Of a stretch of 64,000 nt of DNA, positions 15,101 through 26,234 are shown piece by piece. Source of the stretch: Adineta vaga. Its lineage: Eukaryota; Rotifera. The stretch spans positions 10,292,001 through 10,356,000 of the forward strand of contig CP075494.1 of the NCBI GenBank assembly GCA_021613535.1, given 5' to 3'. The translations under genes were made by a program, and so were the position numbers. Below the pieces are notes generated by a model. The model saw only the letters and a list, made by a program, of their open reading frames with translations. It was not told the DNA's origin and made no database searches. Numbering within the stretch: position 1 is the stretch's first letter; each line of letters begins with the position of its first letter.

Positions 15101-15857
15101 TTAAAATAGTTCTACGAAGAGAACAGTCAAAACATTAAATAGAACAAATATAGTTGGTTCTATATCCATAGCAGCTGATTTGATCAAACCACAAAGAACT
15201 CGAGCACCAGCATTTCTATTTAAACAATAGATAGATTCAGTCTTATAAACATATTTTATTATACCCTGTTGTAGTACTATCAGATGCTCCACTTTGACCA
15301 GCATCATCACGCATACGATGAACAACTACCGTTCGATTCATGATTGATTGTGTAGCATTATATAACTGAATAATTCCATCTTCCATATCGGTCGTAACTT
15401 TACCAGAAGAATCAGTTGTTAGATTTCCAAGATCACCAACATGTCGAGTTGCTAAACTACCTGTTTTTGGCCCATGAGTAACATCTATGAAAGCAAAAAG
15501 AAAATATTCATGTACGATCAAAACTATAGTTGTAACAAACTGTATGGATTAAAATGACCACCAGCAGCGGTACAATTTGGTGAACCATCTGATACTGGAG
15601 AAACATGAACATGAAAACCCTAAAACCTTACATATATTTCATGTGATTTCATGTTTTATACTTACATGTGCACTGCTAATGTTAAGACCTGAAAGTGATA
15701 CAGCAATACGAACAGGTGAATTAGCATCCTCTTGAGTGAATGTCACAGTTCCAAAGGATGTTGGTGAATTATCCCCATAAAGAACAGCTATAGCTTGCAT
15801 AGAACATTGTCCTTGATGAAGCATCAGAAATATAGTGCAAATAATTAATTTGAACAT
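15101..15857 (-). CDS. Secreted Cu/Zn superoxide dismutase, copy 2, with hydrophobic tail
   Basis: Same family and intron pattern as the copy at 13345. The signal peptide starts MFKLIICTIFLMLHQGQCSM. Ligands are intact: GFHVH, AAGGHFNP, THGP, RHVGDLGN and VVVHRMRDD. The disulfide cysteines and the active-site Arg (GNAGARVLCG) are present. I chose the internal ATG at 15855-15857 because it starts the signal peptide; codons before it are in frame but implausible. After the catalytic domain it ends KSAAMDIEPTIFVLFNVLTV then LFVELF-stop, a short polar stretch followed by a hydrophobic end, as expected for a GPI-anchor signal. Copy 1 lacks this, so the two may act in fluid and on the cell surface respectively (inference). 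Confidence 0.93.
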
Positions 15858-16515
15858 TATATATAATCTAGAGAAAACAGTAACAAGATCCTGAATGTAA
15901 TTCACATGCCAAATACGAAATTCTGTCTATTTAAACACTGCGATCATTGAGACGCCATTCAAGTTACAGAACAGAATAAAAGTACATAATAATACACGTT
16001 GATTCTTTTGCTTCTCCGTCGTATATATATAATTCTTTTACAAAATCGTTGTATACAGTCTCGCATTTGTAAAAAACCATGACAAAGAACACATTTTTTT
16101 CATCGATAGAAAGCAATTCCCGAAACATGCAAAACTTTCGTAAATGTATTTCATTGTAAATATCTATAAAAAAAAGAAGAGAAGGAACTGAGAAATGGTG
16201 AAGGTATTTGATAAGGAGATGAGACGATGACTCATCAAGTAAAAGATAAAACTCAACTCATTCTCGTCTAGTGTCGAGAAATAATTATAAACAAAAAAAA
16301 AAGAAACTCGTTTTCGTCATTTTACATCATGACATTCAATCATCTTCAGTCACCTTTCTTTTCTTTCATCGATGTTTTGTCTTTATAGACAAATATCAAA
16401 TGTTCTCTTCGTCGGTATTTCTTTTATAAAGAATAAGTCTATAGTGTTAAACAATCGATAAGAATACAACTGTTTATCGGTAGTAAAGACATCATTGAAA
16501 CAACAGAAAATAACT
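15858..16515. promoter_or_regulatory. Divergent upstream region, SOD copy 2 (-) / Ig-like gene (+)
   Basis: 658 bp between two start codons facing away from each other; it must contain both promoters. AT-rich with poly-A runs. No individual elements were resolved. Confidence 0.4.
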
Positions 16516-17599
16516 ATGGAAATAGGAATAAAAATGCAGGTAAGAAATTACTTTTTTTTCTTCTTAGTTAAATATAAGATGAGTGTTATCACCTGTTACT
16601 TTACTGGCGTGAAACCAAGCGAAAAACAACACAAGAGTATTTTTCTTCAAAGTAAAAAGAAAAGACATGCATTGATCAATCATTCTAATCCATTTGATAT
16701 TTAATGTAAAAAGAAAACTGATATTGGACAAATAGAAATATACAATAGAATAGCATGAAAATTTTTCTGATTTAGATTTGTTTTTTTCTTCTGATATTGA
16801 TTACAAAAAATATTTTTTGTACAACGGTACACTATAAATGGATGTATCACAAACCGTATGGAACTACAGTAAATCTTGAACCACTGTTTAATCAGACGCA
16901 ATGTCTTCCTCAATCTCAATGCTATTGGCTATTACCTGATAAATATACTCGACTTACTTATCCGATAAATACAAGTTTATCATCGAAGTATACCATAGCG
17001 GCAGATGGAGTTTTAACTATTGTTGATATCCAATCAAGTGATAATGGAATTTATCATTTCTTTCAAATGAATAATAGTAATTGGATTGTATCAAAAGCAT
17101 TATTAAATTTACATGGTGCACCATTTGCTTCACTATGGTTGGAATATTGGCCAAATGTAAATACTTGATTGAGTTGTTAATTCTATGCTTTTTTTCTATT
17201 TACTTGTTTTTTATTTGAAGGTTGTCGGTGGTCTTGTAGCAATGGCGGGTAATAAAATGATACTTAAAGTTTTACTATATTAATAATTGATTTCTCTAGC
17301 TGTTCTGATTACATTCGGTGTAATTGTATTAGCTAATAAATATCGGTATCGTCCTCCCCCGACTTCATCAACACAACGTTTATCCAAACGACCTGGTACA
17401 GTTGAACCTATGGCAATCGAACGAATGAATCCAGGTAAGGAAAATCGTTACTGTGTAAAGACATTAGAGTTCTTCACCTTTCTATTCAATAGTATTTCTT
17501 AATGATGATACTGATATCAGTACAAGTCAACAACGTCGAAACAGTAGTCGTTCGTCAACAACTAGTAATGCAACTAATCTTCGTGTTGTACAATTTTAA
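16516..17599 (+). CDS. Single-pass membrane protein with one Ig-like domain
   Basis: Exon 1 encodes MEIGIKMQ and splices at CAG/gtaag to about 16775, giving a hydrophobic signal ICFFLLILITKNIFCTT. The ectodomain (about 110 residues) has an Ig V/I-set look: a first Cys-Trp pair region, then YTIAADGVLTIVDIQSSDNG IYHF, which is the classic D-x-G-x-Y strand F motif. Several N-glycosylation sites occur. A transmembrane helix follows (VVGGLVAMAAVLITFGVIVL), then a basic RYRPPP juxtamembrane and a Ser/Thr/Arg tail ending NLRVVQF-stop. The position of the partner cysteines is unusual, with two in QCLPQSQCYW. No orthologue was recognised. A cell-surface adhesion or recognition role is inferred only from architecture. 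Confidence 0.7.
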
Positions 17600-18318
17600 A
17601 TCGAAAAGATCTGACTTTTCTAATCAACATATTTAAATATCTGAAGAAAAACTATACTCATTGATAAACAATCATAAATTTATATCTTTACAACAAGCCT
17701 CATGTAGAATGCTATTAGTAAGAAATACGTTTCATTGAATAAAACTTAAACCTTACATACTTATCCCTACTTCAAGCAAATCGTTATATCATAGCCAAAT
17801 AATATCGTGGGAGAATATGACATACAAAAACAAAAAAATAAACAAGAATGCCTCTAGGGAAACCATCAAAGAGAGAATGTGCGATGTAGTTTCTGAGAAT
17901 GGTCGTAACAGAACTGAATATATGGTTTGATCATCGTGTTGATAGAAGAAAGAAAGGGAGACAAATAAATATATAAAAATTCCCATCCAGTAGCATGTGG
18001 TTGTCTATTAGAAGATCATAAAGATATTGGCTAATGATGTAAGATGTAATTCGAAAACTATATTTTTCAATCAATGAATCATACATTCTATGTCGACATT
18101 TTATTATCTAAGAAGAATTAAATATTGTTATTTTTATAACGACATATCTTTTGTGTTCGATACTCTATACTGAATGGAAAAAAAACCTTTGAACTTTTTC
18201 TTTATGCACAACAATTACGCTGTTTATTAATTATAACAAAAACAAAGAACATGTTCATAAGTCTGATGCGAATTTTCCAAAACATTTATTTTATCTACAG
18301 TAAGAATAGAATATGAAC
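17600..18318. other. Intergenic, convergent 3' flanks
   Basis: 719 bp between the Ig-like gene and the minus-strand granulin gene. AT-rich; no coding signal, structured RNA or repeat recognised. Confidence 0.45.
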
Positions 18319-18630
18319 TTAATTTTTATTCAACGATGGTTTTATTGCAAGCATTTGGGCATTAAAAACGCGATCACATTTGAAGATTTTTAAATCACAT
18401 TTATAATGTTCAGGACAGCAATGTATACGATCTGAACAACAGACACCATCTTGAAGTGGACAACAAGAATAATCACCATCGGTAGAAATACAACATGTAC
18501 TGGTCGACGGACATATTGATACTGCATCAGGACAAATAATCTCTGAATTCCCCGGTGACTTTTCCTCGATGGTATCAGTATATACCATCATGTATAATGA
18601 GCAAACTATGATGATCACATATATCTTCAT
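18319..18630 (-). CDS. Secreted single-domain granulin
   Basis: Granulins are secreted cysteine-ladder peptides linked to growth control and lysosomal function. This intronless 103-residue protein has a signal peptide (MKIYVIIIVCSLYMMVYTDT) and one granulin module with all 12 cysteines: ICPDAVSICPSTSTCC, then YSCCPLQDGVCCSDRIHCCP, then EHYKCDLKIFKC. The HCCP and paired CC spacing is diagnostic. It has no second module, unlike progranulin with many repeats. About 20 residues follow the last cysteine (DRVFNAQMLAIKPSLNKN). Confidence 0.9.
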   Translation of the reverse strand: MKIYVIIIVCSLYMMVYTDTIEEKSPGNSEIICPDAVSICPSTSTCCISTDGDYSCCPLQDGVCCSDRIHCCPEHYKCDLKIFKCDRVFNAQMLAIKPSLNKN

Positions 18631-20443
18631 TATTATGTATAAAATAATAAAGTGACGATCGCTTTACTTGATACTATAATCTCAACTGATGAAACAAGAA
18701 ATGTGGACAATAGATAGCTTTGTGCCAACTATTATAAGTACGAAAATAGAACGAGAACGTACTAAAAACAAAGAAAACATCTGGAAATATTCACATGCAA
18801 ATATGATGTCTTGATCAAAAGTCATCATTTAATAAAATAGAACTTATCACGCATCAATAGCATGATCGAAGAATACGTCGATTTTTCTAATTAATTAAAA
18901 AATTGTGATATGAATTATCGTCCTAATTCTAGTTGTTCAGAATTCACCTGCTTATTCGATACTTGTGAAGTGATTGTTCGTATTTCAAAAACAACATGAA
19001 TATAATGACTCTTCAAAAAAACGACCTAGACGACATTTATCTATCCAGCAAACATTGTATCGCCTCAATAGAAATGACATCGTCTATAAAAATCAATCGA
19101 TATGTACTAATTATCATTATATTTCTACTTTTTTCCTTGATTTTGCCTTGCAGACATATTTTTTCATGGAATTTAACAAAATTTGACTACAATCAAGAAA
19201 ACACGTTCAGTTTGAGTTATACTAATATTTCGTTATGATTGTATCACACTTTCCTGTCAACTGACATATTCATATTTTCATTACTTTGAATGTTTATTAT
19301 GTGTTAAATCATACAAAAGAAAAAGACGATAATAGGTGTTGGCCTAAACACTTGTAACAATACATCTACGTGTGAAACAATGTATGCAAGCAATGTTCAT
19401 CACTGACAATGTTATTGAAAAATACACTTGGTTTGATTTTTGATCTAGAATACCATTTTAATTCTAAATTTTCTCACTAATAAAGACTCGCGATATTTCA
19501 TGTTACATAGGTATCATAATAACGATTGATCTGATAAAAAATTTCAATAAATAGACGAGAAAAGTGCTACATAATTCGCATAAATTGATTGATCATTAAA
19601 AGTCGAAAATATCATATCTCCGAATGACATTTTCTATTGGTGTTAATATCAAGTAAATGCTCAGTAAATCGATCATGATATTCAAAGAAATTTTCCATCC
19701 TATTCATTATTAACATACGGAAAGTAATTTGAAGAAAATAAGCTTTTTTTACTATTCACACTATATGAAACTAATTATATAGTCTCCATATAAAAAGCCA
19801 TCTAATTCAATAATTTGTTTTGAGAAATGTTCCAGACAGAATCAAAGTATATTGTAAATCATGAACATATTCTTATAACCAAGAAAATCAACTCTTTCGT
19901 TATTCTTAAAAAAGAAAATAATTAGTAAAGTTGTTAGTTATATGTCCATTTCTTTTTGGAAAATATATTTCATTTTAAAGAACTATATATATTAGTAGGA
20001 CATCATAAGAATCTACTTATTCTACCGGATATCATATATAGAAAACTTGTTATGAATATATTCGAGGTCTTTTTATATTTACTTCGATATTTCAGTTGAT
20101 TTCCGCTTTCATATTGATTGATTTCGATGATCGGAAGCAAGTGATAGTACTATGATTTTTTAAATATAGACCAATTGTCAATCTTTTGCTCGAATAAAAT
20201 TAATAATAAACATAGATTTATGCAATGAATGATTAGTAAGAAAAAGAAAACCAACATTTCTCTTTCTTCTTTTGTTCCATTTTTATTTATTATTCTGCAT
20301 TTAGTTTACTATGAAAGAACTCGAGCTGTCATTGTAGTTCTTTCTTTTTCCTTTTCTCTCTGTTCCTGTCTCTTTTACATTGCGTTATATATTTCTACTT
20401 CTTCTTCTTCTTCTTATATTCTTTTGTTTTCACTTACATAAAA
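18631..20443. other. Long AT-rich intergenic region
   Basis: 1.8 kb between the granulin start and the next plus-strand gene. A minus-strand open stretch at 19612-19716 (MLIMNRMENFFEYHDRFTEH and onward) looks weakly coding but is only 34 codons. A (CTT)n tract lies at 20397-20414 just before the next ATG. No gene recognised. Confidence 0.4.
20397..20414. repeat. (CTT)n tract
   Basis: Six trinucleotide units about 30 bp upstream of the ATG of the 20444 gene. Confidence 0.85.
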
Positions 20444-21307
20444 ATGAATATCTTCACGCAATTGGCAACACAATTTCTTATCAATAAAAATACACTTATT
20501 CAACTATTAAAAAATTCACGTTGTTCAAATGAATTTATCACCGAATTTCGTAACAATCATATCTATATCACTGAAGATATTATTCGACAAAAAATTCGCG
20601 TATTATGTTTACTTACAGAAGATAAATCTTTTCAAGATTTACTCTGTCATGATAATGGTATTCAATTAGTTTTTCATGCTACACCACATGAATATCGTTT
20701 TATGCGATTTCGAATTAGTTTTGATATTAAATTCATCACGATTATTTTAAATAATGAACAACAAACATTACAATTTTTAATTAGTAATATTCAAATCAAA
20801 TCATTGAATTATCTTTCTAAACCATTTCGATTTTGTATTCAGGTAAGAAAAGTTTCGATATATACTATTGAAAAAAATCAGTCTTGATTGTTATAAGAAA
20901 AAACTGAATCAGCTGATCGTATAAACATTAGTTTGATTTAGTACATTCTGTTTGCTATAATGAGTATTTTGTTTAAAAAAATATATAATTTAGAAAAGAA
21001 AAGTATTTGAGTAATTAAAAGAAAAGTAGACGATTCTGTTTGTTTGTTTGTTTTGTATTGAACTTGATGTTGAGTAAATGGCATCATATATGTTAATTAT
21101 TTTACTAAGTAATTGTGTTTGTACTCTTTTGTTGGATAAAAATATCTTCGTTGACTTGATTGTATCATATTTCTATAATTATCATTATATAAAAGAATTT
21201 TATATGAGTAGATTATGATTTTATGTTAACAACAAATGTTATTTTTGTCTAGGCATTGTGACAAAGAATTACAGAATAAATATTTTCGACATTTATTTAT
21301 TCTAATT

Positions 21308-21342
<35 letters not shown>

Positions 21343-21729
21343 TCATACAGAAAATAGTTAACAAATTATCATTATTATTATTCTTGAACTTTTGTTTTCT
21401 TTTTCTAGTCAAAAGCTCGAACGCTGGTGATTGATGAATTCGAACGTATATGTACAGAACAACATATTTCATATGAACGATTATTTAAGAATATTAAACG
21501 ACCATTAGTTTATCGAATAAGTCTATCCAGTATGAAAGAATTAAATCATTTACGTGAACGTCATTTACTTATTGGTAATCGATCAATACTTGATTTAATA
21601 CAAATAACATGTATTGAACATCGAGAACAAGCAATTGTATTAGATTATCGTTTAAAAACATCAGACGAAGATAAAATGTATTCGTCTGTTCAACAAATAT
21701 CTTTTGTAAAACGTTCCGTGCTATTGTAA
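20444..21729 (+). CDS. Unrecognised two-exon protein, about 239 aa
   Basis: Exon 1 (20444-20842) and exon 2 (21409-21729) join in phase 0 (CAG/gtaag ... ttttctag/TCA), giving 239 residues. It starts MNIFTQLATQFLINKNTLIQ and ends QQISFVKRSVLL-stop. Exon 1 carries IRQKIRVLCLLTEDKSFQDL and exon 2 FERICTEQHISYERLFKNIK. There is no signal peptide, membrane span or cysteine pattern; it is probably a soluble mixed alpha/beta protein. The 566-nt intron is ten times the local norm and holds an (AT)n repeat, so exon 2 could instead be a separate gene. No family recognised. Confidence 0.6.
21311..21338. repeat. (AT)n microsatellite in intron
   Basis: About 14 AT dinucleotide units inside the long intron of the 20444-21729 gene. 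Confidence 0.9.
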
Positions 21730-22386
21730 AATAAATTTGTCAGAAGAAAAAGGTCAAATTTGATAATCATTATTATCAATTAATATTTACTTCTCATTAT
21801 TGTCTATTTCCGTGATAAATATTTATCACTCTAGGAATTTTTAGAAAAAATCAGAAGTATTACGTGACATTGTTAAGAACTGTTTTACTTCATGAGAGTC
21901 AATAATTTTCTAATAGGGGAAACACTTGAGGAAAACTCATCTGACTTAAGACCAGGAAAACCTTGACATTGATGCAAAAGCCATAGATGATCTTTGTTTA
22001 TGCAAGACTTTTAAAGATAAAGTAGTGATTTAACTTTGGTTTCATAAGAATAGCATTCGAATGAATTTCTAGAAAAACTTTCACATGTCAGAGACAAGTA
22101 TTATGACTTATTAGAGTTCATGAAATCCATGCATTCCGATGTATATTTTTAATCGAAATAGAAGATTGTGACTGAGTAATAGTCTATTTTTATTCTTTCA
22201 TGACAAAACGATATTTTAACGCATGGATAATTTCATTGAAATTTACAACGTAAATTGACTCATACTACGTATTTGATATTGATTCATTACAGCTATTTTT
22301 GTATCTTTCTTCCAAAACAAAACTGTAGATATATATATATATCATACTTATTTGATTCTGCATAAAGTTAGATCTAATCATACAAT
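21730..22386. other. Intergenic upstream of the flavin monooxygenase
   Basis: 657 bp, AT-rich, containing a short (AT)n run at about 22329-22344 and the promoter of the next gene. No gene seen. Confidence 0.45.
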
Positions 22387-24014
22387 ATGACAAAAACTAG
22401 AACAGTAGCGATTATAGGTGCGGGTGCTTGTGGTTTAGTATGTGCTAAAACGTTATTAGATGATGGATTCAATGTAACTCTTTTCGATCGACAAAAAGAA
22501 TTAGGTGGTATTTGGTCTGCTGAATCTGCCTATGCTGATCTACATAGTCAACAACCGGGTGGAACATTTGAATTTTCTGGTATATTCAATGGCGAAGGTA
22601 AAAATGTCTGTTCTTACAATTCATTTTAAATCTTTTGTCAACTTTAGAATTTGCACCTTGGCAACATGTCCATAATTATCTACAAAAATATGCTGATCTA
22701 TTTCATATAACAGAACGAATTCAATTTCAAACACGTGTTATTTCAATTTCTAAAGATGATCTAAAAAATGATACTATACCTTGGATTATTAAAACAGAAA
22801 CAATCAATAGTCAAGAAAAAATACATGAATTTGATTTAGTAGTTGTTGCAAGTGGTCTTTATTCTCAACCATACATACCCAACTATCCTGGTCAAAACAA
22901 GTTTGCTGGTTCCATTGTATCCCCATGGGCTATTAAATCACATGATCAACTTGTTAATAAACGTGTTGTTGTTGTTGGTCATGGTAAATGTGCAACAGAT
23001 ATGGCAGTCTTAGCTGGTCATCATGCTCTTTCATGTCATATCGTTTTTCGTAAAGCACACTGGATGCTTCCACGTAGAATTGTCAATGGTCTATTACCTT
23101 CACGAATGTTATGTACACGTATCTTTTCTATTCCATTTACTCCAATACCCAATGCGCCATATTCTAATATATTTCGTTTTCTTCATGAAAAATATCCGAA
23201 AATATTTACTGCAATGACCGATGTTATAGCCAATGATGTCATAGCGGCGCATGGATCAGATTGGACGAAAGATGAAATATTTATTCCAAAGCATGGATTT
23301 CGTAATCTAGAGAATATTTCATTAGTTCCAACTGATTTTTTTCCACTTAAACGTCAAGGTCGAATTGTTGGAAAATTAGGTACCATTAAAGAAATCGTTG
23401 ATGAAACAACCATTCGACTTAACTCAGGAGAAGAATTACAAGTGGATATGATCATTTCAGCGACCGGTTTTATTCGACAATTTCCTTTTTTTTCTCTAAA
23501 ACATTCTGAAATGTTGGGTTTAACTACTTCAACTAATGGTACTGACCTTAATCTTTATCGTCGAGTTGTACCTATCGGTATACCCAATATTGCTTTTATT
23601 GGTTTCACAGGATCTGTAGGTAATTGGATGATTGCTGAAGTTACCAGTCATTGGATTTCAGATTATTTTCTTGAACGAATGAAACTTCCTGATACCGAAG
23701 AAAAAATGTATGAAGAAATTAAAGTAAATAATTCATTTATTCGAAGTGTATTCTATCGAAATGTATATGATTATCGATACTATTGGATAGCTCCAATGGA
23801 AATCTATTTAAACGACATGGGCTTAGATTTACACCGAACGAATAATTGGATATCAGAGTATTTTGGAGTATACCGTCCAGAACGTTTGAAAGATTTGCAT
23901 TACGAACGAAAAACAATAGCAGAAACTGGACATAAACCACGACGATTTTATTTAAGTTTTGAATTGACAATCATTATTATTTTATTTTTGTTAATTATTT
24001 GTTTTTATATGTAA
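22387..24014 (+). CDS. Flavin-containing monooxygenase-like enzyme, C-terminal membrane anchor
   Basis: It is an FAD/NADPH-dependent oxygenase of the FMO/Baeyer-Villiger superfamily. One 50-nt intron (22598-22647) joins NGE to EFAPWQHVHNYLQKYADLF. The FAD Rossmann motif is GAGACG (residues 11-16), followed by GGIW. The second dinucleotide motif is VVVVGHGKCATDMAV. The motif usually written FxGxxxHxxxY is altered to FAGSIVSPWAI, so substrate class and coupling may be unusual. ISATGFIRQFPF near the end is the conserved ATG-type FMO motif. The last 20 residues (FELTIIIILFLLIICFYM) are hydrophobic and should anchor it in the ER. The relation to fungal or bacterial FMOs is suspected but not tested. 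Confidence 0.85.
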
Positions 24015-24382
24015 ACTAAATTTCTCTTTTTGTACAATTCAACTGTATAACTTTTTATTTGAAAACAAAAATTAATGTTCTCATAATCCGTCTATAATGA
24101 ACAGAAATATAATATGTTTTCATCGAAGTATAGATCGATTTTTCTTTTATGCACGATCATCACGAAACAGAATGACAAGCAGATTCATGAAATTTTTATT
24201 CATTGTCATATGATCGAAAAGAATCTTGTGTATAAAATACTGATTAATATTTGATTTCAATCAAACCATAATACCCATTGATTTGCAATGGCTTAGATTC
24301 GTTTGTCATCGATATATAAAGATGAGAATATACGCTAGACAGTTATTCTTTTCAAGTCCAATCTGATTCGACTAACATCATA
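24015..24382. other. Intergenic, promoter of small secreted gene
   Basis: 368 bp, AT-rich, with a TATATAAA at about 24311-24318, some 65 bp upstream of the next ATG; a plausible TATA element. Nothing else seen. Confidence 0.45.
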
Positions 24383-24802
24383 ATGTTAAAATTATACTCC
24401 CTTTTCCTTCTCATCGTTGTTCTTCATGCCGAACAATTTCAAGCAGATTTGCAATTAGATTATTTATTTCCATCGATGATTTTTGAACCAGCTATGAAAT
24501 TATCACCGCCATATCAAGGACATTCTTATTCATATTCATTTATTGTTCCTCCACCAAGCAAACTCTATGGCCCTCATACTGCTTTCTATCTTTTTGCTGG
24601 TCAACCAAAAAGCAAAACTGCTGGAATTGTTATCAAGCAAGATGGACAACTTTTTCAAATATTAACTGGTAAACAATATTGGCAATCAAATAAAGTACCA
24701 ATGTCATTGGCAATGGACGAAACAACCATTGAATTATATATTCAAGATGGAGATAAAGTTGGTCCTACTTATACTATTCATGTTAAACGAGCAAATGTTT
24801 AA
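24383..24802 (+). CDS. Small secreted protein, unrecognised
   Basis: Intronless, 139 residues. A clear signal peptide (MLKLYSLFLLIVVLHAEQFQ) is followed by an aromatic-rich, probably beta-rich domain with no cysteines: YQGHSYSYSFIVPPPSKLYG, then FYLFAGQPKSKTAGIVIKQD and YIQDGDKVGPTYTIHVKRAN. The absence of disulfides is unusual for a secreted protein of this size. Family not recognised. It lies in the same orientation between the monooxygenase and the methyltransferase pair. Confidence 0.65.
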   Translation: MLKLYSLFLLIVVLHAEQFQADLQLDYLFPSMIFEPAMKLSPPYQGHSYSYSFIVPPPSKLYGPHTAFYLFAGQPKSKTAGIVIKQDGQLFQILTGKQYWQSNKVPMSLAMDETTIELYIQDGDKVGPTYTIHVKRANV

Positions 24803-25022
24803 TTGTATTACAAAATACTTTTGCTTTTCTTTTGAATGAAACTATAAAAATAAAAAAAACTATTCACACAATTCATTATAGGTTTCTCTCTCATAGATCA
24901 TCAATCTATCCTTTGAAAATTTTTAGATTCAACAAGAATATTTTGCTCGACATTTTGAGTAAATAGAACGGAAAGAAAAGAAACTGTCATGTCAGCATAA
25001 GAAAAATTTTCGCAATGTCATA

Positions 25023-25794
25023 ATGAGTATGCAATATGAATCGCCCTCCTATAAAAAGATTTTTTCTAACGTTCAAGCTATTTTCCGCATTAAAATGCAA
25101 TCGTCACATTTGCCATTTTTGAATTATGTTTTGCAACATAGTCAAGCAGGAAATATTCAAAATGTAATTAATACTATTGATCATTACGGATGGACGAAAG
25201 GATGGTTAATGAATATTGGTGATCAGAAAGGTCAGATTCTTGATGATGCAATTCGATCACGAAGACCAAAAACTGTACTTGAACTTGGTAAGCAACTACT
25301 TTTTCTCTTGGTAACTTATTTCATTGATCAATTAAAATTATTCAGGTACATTTCTTGGTTACAGTTCATTGAGAATGGCAGCCCAAGTACCGAATGATGC
25401 TACAATTATTTGTGTAGATATAAATCCTGAAACAACAGAAATAGCACGTGCTATTCATAAACATGCTGGAGTTGAAAATCGAATTCAAATTATTGTTGGT
25501 TCATCAGAACATGTGATTCCTCAATTGAGAAAAAAGCTTCATATCGATTCATTTGATTTGATTTTTATTGATCATTATGGTCAACATTATTTACGTGATT
25601 TTAAATTATTAGAAGAATATGGTTTGATTCGATCTGGAACGATGATCGTAGCTGATAATGTCATTGCTCCTGGTGCACCTGATTACCTGAAATATCTTCA
25701 AAATAATCGAAATTATAAAACAAAAACATATGAATCAGTTGTTGAATATACGAATGATATGGTAGATGGTGTTGAAATATCCGTACGAAATTAA
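25023..25794 (+). CDS. Catechol O-methyltransferase-like enzyme, copy 1
   Basis: It transfers methyl from S-adenosylmethionine to a hydroxyl, catechol-like in the known family. Two exons join at LELG/TFLG over a 58-nt intron (25288-25345), giving 237 residues. The AdoMet motif is VLELGTFLGYSSLRMA, close to mammalian COMT. Metal ligands are conserved: Asp in FIDHYGQHYL, then Asp-Asn in ADNVIAPGAPDYL. The COMT lysine after DHW is replaced (DHYGQ). No signal anchor is present, so it should be cytosolic. The N terminus is about 25 residues longer than in copy 2. Natural substrate unknown. Confidence 0.9.
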
Positions 25795-26234
25795 TAGTTT
25801 CAAATTTTCATTGTATATTTAATAACGAGGATAAAATCTTTTTGTCGGCCAATAAAAAAAATAAGCTCCATTTGTAAATTCTAATATATAATTGAATTGA
25901 GAAATTTATATGAGATTTATCAATGAAATGAAAGAATAGAAAAACATTATGAAAGAAGAAAGCTAACGATTAATTTTGCAAAAACAAATTCAGATATGAA
26001 CATTCAAAATTAAGAAGAACGTATGATAAGGGAATAATAATACTACGAACATCTGATTCATCATTGAAATGAGTAATACAAAATGTGAAACAAACTTTTC
26101 ACACGATTGTTTTCAAAAATTACACTCAATATGAAATTGATCAAGGCAGAACAATATTTGTTACATTTATTATATTTTTTCTTTGATATAAATTGACGTG
26201 TTCTATAAACTAAACTTTCATTTTGATTGAAAAA
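25795..26234. other. Spacer between methyltransferase copies
   Basis: 440 bp, very AT-rich. It has the 3' flank of copy 1 and promoter of copy 2; no gene seen. Confidence 0.5.

Noticed and set aside
19612-19716. 34-codon minus-strand frame with coding-like composition
   Set aside because: Too short and isolated; no exon partner, so I left it as a note in the intergenic entry.
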